Source: Spongiibacter taiwanensis (GTDB taxonomy: Bacteria; Pseudomonadota; Gammaproteobacteria; Pseudomonadales; Spongiibacteraceae). From it: DNA of 64,000 nt. The stretch is from positions 806,001-870,000 of the forward strand of contig NZ_CP098455.1 in the NCBI RefSeq assembly GCF_023702635.1, read 5' to 3'. The position numbers were made by a program, and so were the translations under genes. The notes under the pieces are model-generated. The model searched no databases. It saw only the letters and a list, made by a program, of their open reading frames with translations, and was not told the origin of the DNA. This document shows, piece by piece, positions 38,701-44,843 of this stretch. Position 1 is the stretch's first letter. Every line of letters starts with the position of its first letter.

Positions 38701-39322
38701 TATGCCGGGCCCGGGCAATAAACTTTTCCAGAAATACACCGTCATCGGCAAAGTTGCTTTGGCCCAATTTCTTCACTTTATCGAAGCCGCTGGCCAGCTC
38801 ATCACTGCCGTGACACACCTGCATGCCAATACCACCGCCCCCGGCGGTGCTTTTCAGCATGACGGGATACCCAATTTTCTCTGCGTCAGCCAGCGCCGCC
38901 GCCTTGTCAATCAACAGCCCCGTGCCCGGCGGCAGCGGCACACCCACCGACTCGGCCACTTCTCTGGCCCGGTGTTTTAAGCCAAAGGCCAGCATCTGCT
39001 CCGGGGTGGGGCCGATAAAGGCGATACCCGCCGCCTCACACGCCTCAACAAATTTGCTGTTTTCGCTGAGAAAGCCATAGCCGGGGTGGATTGCCTCGGC
39101 GCCGGAGTCCTTCGCAATTTTCAGGATTTTTGCGGCATCGAGATAGGTCTCCGCCGCACCACCTTCGCCCAGGGAGTACGCCTCATCTGCATTGCGTACA
39201 TGTAAGCTGCGGGCATCGGCCTCGGCGTAAACGGCCACTGAGGTGACGCCGAGTTCTTTCAGTGTTCGCTGGATGCGGGTTGCGATGGCACCGCGGTTGG
39301 CGATCAGTATTTTGGTAAACAT
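35708..39322 (-). CDS. Biotin-dependent guanidine carboxylase (urea carboxylase family)
   Basis: 1204 residues. Domain order is as in urea carboxylase: biotin carboxylase/ATP-grasp (about 1-450; [30 protein letters not shown]), KipA-like then KipI-like carboxyltransferase domains (about 470-1060; [41 protein letters not shown] at about 1005-1017), and a C-terminal biotinyl domain with ESMKM (about 1168). By sequence alone it could be urea or guanidine carboxylase. The guanidine-II riboswitch right upstream and the UAAP1/2 genes argue for guanidine: ATP + HCO3- + guanidine to carboxyguanidine. Ribosome-binding AGGAG is 4 bp before the ATG, next to riboswitch hairpin 2. Confidence 0.92.
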   Translation of the reverse strand: [1204 protein letters not shown]

Positions 39323-39332
39323 GAGCTCCTGT

Positions 39333-39382
39333 CTGTGAGTCGTCCCACAGGGTGGTTCTTTGCCAGTGGTCGTCCACTGGGG
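39333..39382 (-). ncRNA. Guanidine-II (mini-ykkC) riboswitch upstream of the carboxylase gene
   Basis: Read on the minus strand there are two consecutive hairpins with identical ACGA tetraloops. Hairpin 1 (39380-39363) is CCAGTGG-ACGA-CCACTGG, a perfect 7-bp stem. Hairpin 2 (39350-39333) is CTGTGGG-ACGA-CTCACAG, 7 bp with one G-U pair. They are joined by 12 nt. The AGGAG ribosome-binding site begins 2 nt after hairpin 2 and the carboxylase ATG is at 39322. Two stem-loops with ACGR loops just before a ribosome-binding site define the guanidine-II class, which usually acts on translation. The genes it controls fit guanidine metabolism. The DNA appears as a 21-bp near-direct repeat with 30-bp period. 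Confidence 0.9.
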
Positions 39383-39492
39383 TGGTTCTGCGTTTTTTGC
39401 TGCTGATGCAGCGGTTTTCAGTTGTTCATTGTCGACAGGAATGCTGTCGGGTTGCTTTTCCCTGCAGATAGCAGTTGTTTCACTTAAGTCTT

Positions 39493-39522
39493 TTAATATT
39501 CACCCTTCGAGCACCCTGTCGA
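39493..39522 (-). promoter_or_regulatory. Candidate sigma-70 promoter for the carboxylase-allophanate hydrolase unit
   Basis: On the minus strand TCGACA (-35, 39522-39517), an 18-bp spacer and TATTAA (-10, 39498-39493). It lies between the inverted-repeat element and the guanidine-II riboswitch and would give a leader of about 160 nt that includes the riboswitch. Weak consensus, so tentative. Confidence 0.35.
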
Positions 39523-39548
39523 GTTTGTAAGGGGCTTTGCTAGCCCTA

Positions 39549-40071
39549 TTTCGCCCCGCTGGGCGACTTACTTCTTTTTTGCGCCAAAAAAGAAGTAAGC
39601 AAGAAAAAGGGCGCCCCAATCGCTCGCCCTTCGGGTGCGTTGCGCTTCTCAAAATCCAATGGGAACGCTGCGGAACTCGCCTGCGGCTCAAACAGTCCTC
39701 GCTAAAAGACTCCCATTGAATTTCTGCGATGCTCACCGAGCTCAAAGGGGGTAATTACGCCGTACTTCGATTCAAGATCATCAGGTTTCTTAAGACCTTA
39801 AAGTTTAGCGCTTTCGGCAAGTGCTTGCCGATTTACATCCTCCCATAATCGATGCTGCGACCTCCCCCTTGTGGAGCTGCCGAGCACCGGAGTCCATCGC
39901 GGAAATAAGCAAAACACTGTTTGAGCGTAGCGAGTTTGTTTTGCGCCGCGATGGATGAGGAGCGCAGGGAACCGATGGCATCTTTTCGCCATCGGCAGCG
40001 CAGCCGGGGTGTGCTTTTCTTGCTTACTTCTTTTTCACATAAAAAGAAGTAAGTCGCCCTGCGGGGCGAAA
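39549..40071. repeat. 523-bp inverted-repeat element (MITE- or repeat-cassette-like) inside the guanidine locus
   Basis: The left end (39549-39607) and the inverted right end (40015-40071) match over about 58 nt with a few mismatches and gaps. Both begin TTTCGCCCCGC and include GGGCGACTTACTTCTTTTT. Each arm is itself a palindrome (CTTACTTCTTTTT ... AAAAAGAAGTAAG), so four half-sites exist. The interior has no transposase. Its short open frames (such as 39500-39745 and 39833-40213, minus) look like the spurious Arg/Ser-rich proteins annotated from dispersed intergenic repeats. It lies 118 bp after the UAAP2 stop and upstream of the carboxylase promoter, splitting the locus. Target-site duplication not seen. 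Confidence 0.7.
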
Positions 40072-40188
40072 CAGCTGCCTTCCGCCAGAAACAAAACCCG
40101 ATAGCGTGCCAATACAGCGAGAACCCAAATTCCGTCGACCCCACGAATCGTCTATCCACTCGATAATGCGCCGTAAAACAGCACTCCA

Positions 40189-40842
40189 TCAAACCCCGTT
40201 TGGGGCATCCCAAACCAAAAACTCAATCGGTGTTGGATTGTATGCATTACAAGGATTATTCAACTGCGGGCAGTTGGAAATCAGCACCAGCACATCCATC
40301 AGCGCCGTCAGCTCAACATATTTCCCCGCCCCGGAAATCCCATCGGCAAAGGTCAGCCCACCCTCCTCGGTGATCGGTACGTTCATGAAAAAATTGATGT
40401 TGTGGGTGATGTCCCGTTTGCTCAGCCCAAACTCGGGCCTTTCGGCAATGGCCAGCATCCAGCTGTCACGGCAGGCATGCATGCAGCGCTTCTCTAGGTC
40501 GTAGCGCACGGTGTTGCTCTCGCTCGCGCAGGCACCACCGAGGGTGTCGTGGCGACCACAGGTGTCGGCGACAATCTCCAACATCGGATGATTTTCATTG
40601 CTGCGCAGCACACTGCCTGCGGTCAGGTAAACATTGCCCTGCTCGCGGATGGTGTCGGTGGCGCTGTAGCGCTCTGCCGGATTCGCAGCACTGAAAAACA
40701 AGGTATCGGCGGCCTGGTTGCCCTCCAAATCCAGAATCCGGAAGGTCTGTCCCGCGTTGACTTTGCCCAGGTAGTAATCGCCGGCATCCACCACCTGTTT
40801 GAATACGGCGTCGTCAACGTGTCGTTGGCTCTCTTTAATCAT
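40189..40842 (-). CDS. Carboxyguanidine deiminase subunit (urea-amidolyase-associated protein 2, UAAP2)
   Basis: 217 residues from ATG 40842; the frame is open to 40998 but that would run through UAAP1. It belongs to the DUF1989 family: [23 protein letters not shown] (about 25-47), [28 protein letters not shown] (about 86-113), [18 protein letters not shown] (about 147-164) and [27 protein letters not shown] near the end. UAAP1/UAAP2 pairs have been shown in other bacteria to form carboxyguanidine deiminase (CgdAB), converting carboxyguanidine to allophanate and NH3. Last gene of the guanidine-I-controlled unit. Confidence 0.9.
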   Translation of the reverse strand: MIKESQRHVDDAVFKQVVDAGDYYLGKVNAGQTFRILDLEGNQAADTLFFSAANPAERYSATDTIREQGNVYLTAGSVLRSNENHPMLEIVADTCGRHDTLGGACASESNTVRYDLEKRCMHACRDSWMLAIAERPEFGLSKRDITHNINFFMNVPITEEGGLTFADGISGAGKYVELTALMDVLVLISNCPQLNNPCNAYNPTPIEFLVWDAPNGV

Positions 40843-40852
40843 GACGCTTCTC

Positions 40853-41563
40853 TTATGCCCCCAAATGGTAGAGGGCGTTGTTGGCAAAGCCCCGGCGATT
40901 TTCATCACAGTGATTGAGACAAAGGTCATCCTCGCCGACTGGCGCCGCCGTGGCCAGGCCCAATCCAATGGCCTTGCGCGGATAGGTCGTGGCATCACTC
41001 AAGGGGTGGGGACAAGCATGCAGCAAGACCAGGGTGTCCATCTCAACGCGCAGGGTCACACTGCTGCCCGCCGGACTCGGTGATGTCAGGCACAGATTGC
41101 CCTCGGCATCGGTCGCGACTTTACTGAACCAATTGATGTTGGCCGCCATATCCGCCGCACCCAGACCGTACTTGGCCAACTCGACCAGAAAGGCGTCATA
41201 GCCATTCTGATGCCAGTCATTGCGATGGTGTTGGTAGTCACGCGCCCCCCATTTACTGGCCACGTGTTGGGCGTTTGCATTGCCACATACGGTGTCGTGC
41301 CAACCGAAGGTATCCGCGGTGACCGACGCAAAGATGCGCCCCATATCCGAATACAGGCAGTGGCCGGCGGTCAGCTTAAAGGTGTGCTGACATTTCAGCG
41401 TATCCGGGGCGTTGTAGCGCTCGAGTAAATTACGGGGGTTGTAAAACAGCATGCCGCAATTGCCGCCACCGGCAATATCGGTCAGCGTGAGCTGGGTACC
41501 CCGGCGCAACTCCAGTGACCAGTGGCCGCCGGGGGAAATTTCAGTGTTGTAGCCTTGCATCAT
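40853..41563 (-). CDS. Carboxyguanidine deiminase subunit (urea-amidolyase-associated protein 1, UAAP1)
   Basis: 236 residues, the longer DUF1989 paralogue. [45 protein letters not shown] is at the N-terminus, [20 protein letters not shown] is near 78-97, and [19 protein letters not shown] around 138-156. [11 protein letters not shown] occurs near the C-terminus. Partner of UAAP2, whose start is 10 bp downstream. Two adjacent ATGs (41563, 41560) both overlap the stop of the ATPase gene (ATGATG), so translation is coupled; GGAAG lies just upstream. CgdA/CgdB naming between the two subunits is not assigned here. Confidence 0.9.
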   Translation of the reverse strand: MMQGYNTEISPGGHWSLELRRGTQLTLTDIAGGGNCGMLFYNPRNLLERYNAPDTLKCQHTFKLTAGHCLYSDMGRIFASVTADTFGWHDTVCGNANAQHVASKWGARDYQHHRNDWHQNGYDAFLVELAKYGLGAADMAANINWFSKVATDAEGNLCLTSPSPAGSSVTLRVEMDTLVLLHACPHPLSDATTYPRKAIGLGLATAAPVGEDDLCLNHCDENRRGFANNALYHLGA

Positions 41564-42342
41564 TCCACTTCCAATTCGCCTGCGATATTGCTCGACAGGC
41601 TTTCGTCAATTTCTTCCAGCAGATCGTCGCCACATACCCCTACCGGCAGGTCATAGGTAATACCGGCGCCGTAGGCATTCGGGCTTTGGGGATCTACCCG
41701 GAGTTTGTCAAAGACCCACAGGCGGGTGCCAAGATGGAAGCCCTCCTTCAAATCGTGGGTCACCATAAAAATGGTGAGCTTGTGCTTACGCCATAAATTC
41801 AGCACAAGCTCGTGCATGTCGGCGCGAATCCCGGGGTCCAGTGCACCAAAGGGCTCATCGAGCAACAAAATACGCGGCTTGAGGATCAGCGCCTGGGCGA
41901 TGGCCAGCCGCTGGCGCATACCACCAGACAATTCATCGGGATACCGGTCTTGCATATGGGACAAGCCCACAATGTTCAGCAGGTCCGCCGCTTCTGCCAA
42001 CGCCGCTTTTTTGCGGGCGCCAAACAAATAACCCAGGCGGGTTTGTTCAAAGGCCCGGCCGATCGCGACGTTCTGCAAAACCGTCATGTGGGGGAAAACG
42101 GAATACTGCTGAAACACCACCCCCCGCTCGGCGTCGGGCTCGGTCGCGATGGGTTGGCCGTCGAGCAGGATGCTGCCCTGGCTCGGTGTTTCGGTGCCCA
42201 GCAGCATTTTGAGAAAGGTCGATTTACCGCAGCCCGATGCCCCGACCAGGGTAATAAATTCCCCCTCGGCAACCGACGCCGAAATATTTTCGAGAATCAC
42301 GTTACTGCCGTAACGCTTCCAGATATTTTTGACCTCTATCAT
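41560..42342 (-). CDS. Guanidine/urea-type ABC transporter ATP-binding protein
   Basis: 260 residues, cytoplasmic ABC ATPase of the nitrate/taurine/urea type. Walker A GASGCGKSTFLKML (about 34-47), Q-loop VFQQYSVFPHM (about 76-86), signature LSGGMRQRLAIAQALI (about 138-153), Walker B ILLLDEPFGALD (about 158-169) and H-loop MVTHD (about 192-196). It energises the permease encoded immediately upstream (1-base overlap). Substrate assigned from the riboswitch and locus: guanidine is likely, urea possible. Confidence 0.93.
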   Translation of the reverse strand: MIEVKNIWKRYGSNVILENISASVAEGEFITLVGASGCGKSTFLKMLLGTETPSQGSILLDGQPIATEPDAERGVVFQQYSVFPHMTVLQNVAIGRAFEQTRLGYLFGARKKAALAEAADLLNIVGLSHMQDRYPDELSGGMRQRLAIAQALILKPRILLLDEPFGALDPGIRADMHELVLNLWRKHKLTIFMVTHDLKEGFHLGTRLWVFDKLRVDPQSPNAYGAGITYDLPVGVCGDDLLEEIDESLSSNIAGELEVE

Positions 42343-43163
42343 TACTTGCCCTCCTGCTGCGCATGCCAGGGAAAGGCAAAACGGCTGGCCCTGACCAGCA
42401 GGTAGTCAATGATGAAGGCCAGAAAGGTGATCCAGGCGACATAGGGCAGTATCACATCCATCGACAAATAGCGGCGTACCAGGAAAACCCGATAGCCCAG
42501 TCCATCGGTGGAGGCAATGGCTTCTGCCGCAATGAGAAACAACCAGGCACTGCCGAGCGACAGTCGCACGGCATCAATCAGCCGAGGCATTAACTGGGGA
42601 ATGAGCACCCGCAGCATAATTTGTCCGGTATTGGCACCGAGGGTCTGTGCCTTTACCAATTGCTCCCGGGGAATCTCCAGCGCGCGCTTTTGAATATCCC
42701 GGGCAATAAAGGGGGTAACACCAATAGCGATCAGCGCCACCTTGGACAGCTCGCCCAAACCAAACACGATAAACAGAATCGGCAACAGCGCCATTGGCGG
42801 CACCAGCGAGATAATGGTGATCAGTGGTGCCAGCGAGGCATTCACCAGGGGAATGGCACCGGTCATCAAACCAAAAAACATGCCCAGCGATGCCGCAATC
42901 AGCATGCCCAGACCCAGCCGCCGCAGGCTGCTGCCGGTATCCTCCCAAAACAAATACTCACCGGTGCGCTTGCTGGGCTCAAAGGCAAGACGCTGCACCG
43001 CATCGGCCATCTGCCCGAAGCTGGGTAACAACTTGTCCTGGGCATTCTCCGCCAGCCGTGCCTCTGAGGCTGAAATGTACAGCAACAAGATAATTGCAAA
43101 AGGCAGTAGCGCAAGGCCGATTCGCCAAACCCGGCTGGGGTTTTGATTGATGAGTCGTTTCAT
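42342..43163 (-). CDS. Guanidine/urea-type ABC transporter permease
   Basis: 273 residues from ATG 43163 (MKRLINQNPSRVWRIGL). About six to seven membrane helices with a binding-protein-dependent inner-membrane component domain. The EAA-like loop is AIGVTPFIARDIQKRALEIPREQLVKAQTLGANTGQIMLRVLIPQLMPRL (about 161-209). Sequence upstream to 43235 is open but has no plausible additional coding content. The stop overlaps the ATPase start by one base. The gene is separated from the binding-protein gene by 158 bp. Confidence 0.92.
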   Translation of the reverse strand: MKRLINQNPSRVWRIGLALLPFAIILLLYISASEARLAENAQDKLLPSFGQMADAVQRLAFEPSKRTGEYLFWEDTGSSLRRLGLGMLIAASLGMFFGLMTGAIPLVNASLAPLITIISLVPPMALLPILFIVFGLGELSKVALIAIGVTPFIARDIQKRALEIPREQLVKAQTLGANTGQIMLRVLIPQLMPRLIDAVRLSLGSAWLFLIAAEAIASTDGLGYRVFLVRRYLSMDVILPYVAWITFLAFIIDYLLVRASRFAFPWHAQQEGK

Positions 43164-43321
43164 TCTCGTTCCCGTGGTTGGGGCGTGCTTTTTGGATGGG
43201 AGATGCAATACGGAAAGCGGAAGACGCAACAGCAAGCGCGGCTTTGCCGTGTGAGGCTACGACAGCAGCAAATCTGCAAATCTTAGCGTCCCCCTTCTCC
43301 CGTCCAGCGTCTCCCGCGCCC

Positions 43322-44362
43322 TTACAACTTACCGTCAGCCGCCATCTGCATGTAGCTGGGATCAAAGCGGAATTTAACGTTGGATTTATTACCGTAAACC
43401 CCCGCAGGTGTCTCGATGCCAATGAAGCCCGCATCCGGTGCACCCTCACCCAACAAGCCGTGGTCAAAGGAGAATTCGGCAACGTTTTTCATGGTCTCCA
43501 TCAGCGCGGCACTCTCGGTGAATTTAACCGCGGCCGCTGGCTCGTAAAACATCTCGGTGCTGGCCAATTGAGCGTCAAAGCCCGCCAGATCAGTGCCCGA
43601 GGCCACACCCATTGCCGTGCGAGCTGCCATTGCCGCTTTACTCTCGCCACTCATGGTTGCCATGATTTCATACCAGGCGCCGGTGAGGGCTTTACCCAGT
43701 TTGGGATTGGCCTTGAGGGTTTCGGTATTGATCACCAACAGGTCGATGATTTCACCAGGAATTTGCGAGGAGTCGAATACCTTGTTGGCGCCAGGCATGT
43801 CCAGGATTTCGCTCAATAGGGGGTTCCAGGTCACCACAGAGGTCACCCCGGCGGTCGGAAATACCGCAACCATGTCAGCATCTGAGGTGTTGACCACCGT
43901 CACGTCCGCTTCGCTCATGCCCACACTTTCAAGCCCCCGGGCCAGCAGGTAATGAGACACGCTGAGTTCGACCAGATTAACCTGCTGGCCTTTGATATCA
44001 GCGAGCTTGTCGGTGCCTTTCAACACCACACCATCATTACCGTTAGAGAAGTCACCCACGATCAATGCGGTGCTGTCCACACCACCCGCTGCAGGGATAG
44101 TCAGTGCATCCATATTGGTCATAGTGCACGCGTCGAAGGCGCCGGCGGTGTATTGATTGATGGACTCAACGTAATCGTTGATTTGCACGACATCGATTTC
44201 AATGCCGTACTTCTTGGCCCACTTGTCGACAATTTTTTGCTCGTCGCCATAACCCCAGGGCATCCAACCAACATAGATCGACCAGCAAACCTTGAAGCTG
44301 TCTGCCGCCATGGAAAAGGAAGAGAAAGTCAGTGTGAGTAGTAAAGCGGCTAAACGCTTCAT
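43322..44362 (-). CDS. ABC transporter periplasmic substrate-binding protein (urea-carboxylase-region type; probable guanidine binder)
   Basis: 346 residues, Sec signal MKRLAALLLTLTFSSFSMAAD then SFKVCWSIYVGWMPWGYGDEQKIVDKWAKKYGIEIDVVQINDYVESINQYTAGAFDACTMTNMDALTIP. This is the NMT1/taurine-like SBP family whose members sit in carboxylase regions. First gene after the guanidine-I riboswitch; GGAGG at 44369-44373 is 6 bp before the ATG. Binds ligand in the periplasm for the permease/ATPase encoded downstream. Confidence 0.92.
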   Translation of the reverse strand: MKRLAALLLTLTFSSFSMAADSFKVCWSIYVGWMPWGYGDEQKIVDKWAKKYGIEIDVVQINDYVESINQYTAGAFDACTMTNMDALTIPAAGGVDSTALIVGDFSNGNDGVVLKGTDKLADIKGQQVNLVELSVSHYLLARGLESVGMSEADVTVVNTSDADMVAVFPTAGVTSVVTWNPLLSEILDMPGANKVFDSSQIPGEIIDLLVINTETLKANPKLGKALTGAWYEIMATMSGESKAAMAARTAMGVASGTDLAGFDAQLASTEMFYEPAAAVKFTESAALMETMKNVAEFSFDHGLLGEGAPDAGFIGIETPAGVYGNKSNVKFRFDPSYMQMAADGKL

Positions 44363-44423
44363 CGCGAACCTCCAGCGGTTTGTTACGCGGTTAACAGAGC
44401 ACTCCTGGCGAAATCGCCGATCG

Positions 44424-44579
44424 TCTCCCGGGCTTTTATCCCGCCGTGTAACCTTGCTGAGGGCCGAAGCCTGCCACTTTTTGTCGGGGCGTAACCCCTA
44501 AGTGAGCGAAGGTCGAAAGCTCTCGGACCAGTCATTGCGGCGCGCTTGCGCGCTATTGCAATCGGAACCCTAGCTTTCC
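44424..44579 (-). ncRNA. Guanidine-I (ykkC) riboswitch
   Basis: Read on the minus strand, the conserved blocks appear in order: GCTAGGGTTCCG at the 5' end (complement of 44563-44574), CTGGTCCGAGAGC (complement of about 44519-44531), then ACACGGCGGGATAAAAGCCC and GGGAGA at the 3' end (complement of 44424-44448). The P1 stem pairs GGAAAGC with GCTTTC, and a P1b hairpin has ATTGC...GCGCGC-AA-GCGCGC...GCAAT. This is a near-perfect ykkC aptamer. It lies 61 nt upstream of the substrate-binding-protein ATG. A possible switch is pairing of CCTCAGC inside the aptamer with GCTGGAGG carrying the ribosome-binding site (one bulge); this is inference. Confidence 0.95.
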
Positions 44580-44635
44580 ATTGCCAAATTGTCGTGTACG
44601 TCCTGATTCACCATGAGTGCGGACGCATTAAGTTA

Positions 44636-44652
44636 TACAGATTTTGTGCCAA
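44636..44652 (-). promoter_or_regulatory. Imperfect sigma-54-like promoter motif upstream of the guanidine-I riboswitch
   Basis: On the minus strand TTGGCAC (44652-44646) fits the -24 element exactly, but the -12 element reads CTGTA instead of TTGCA/T. About 57 nt upstream of the aptamer start. Low confidence; a sigma-70 promoter may overlap (TATAAC nearby). Confidence 0.25.
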
Positions 44653-44787
44653 CACTGCCACCCCCCGTCATCCGGTCTCCTGTGCAGCGTAGCTGGACGA
44701 ATAAGTTAGGTTCGCAGCCAATCAGCCCGCCTTTTGGCCCTAAAAAGTGGCGCGGCGCACCACAAGCAACCACAAGACCCGCTGCCA

Positions 44788-44818
44788 CAAAATAGAAAAG
44801 CCCGCGACAACGCGGGCT
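44788..44818 (-). terminator. Rho-independent terminator of the TonB receptor gene
   Basis: On the minus strand AGCCCGCG-TTGT-CGCGGGCT followed by TTCTATTTT, 26 bp after the receptor's stop. It separates receptor transcription from the riboswitch unit. Confidence 0.8.
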
Positions 44819-44843
44819 CTGCTGATCATTGGCTATTCGGGGA

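Noticed and set aside
39339-39389. 21-bp direct repeat with 30-bp period as a tandem repeat or CRISPR remnant
   Set aside because: Explained by the two similar ACGA-loop hairpins of the guanidine-II riboswitch.
39500-40213. Short minus-strand open frames (39500-39745, 39833-40213)
   Set aside because: They fall in the inverted-repeat element and read like spurious Arg/Ser-rich proteins translated from dispersed repeats; one also overlaps the end of UAAP2.
43164-43321. Possible repeat or small gene between permease and binding-protein genes
   Set aside because: GGAGA/GGGAGA-rich near-repeats are present, but they form no clear periodic unit or RNA structure, and no coding frame with a start and ribosome-binding site is evident.
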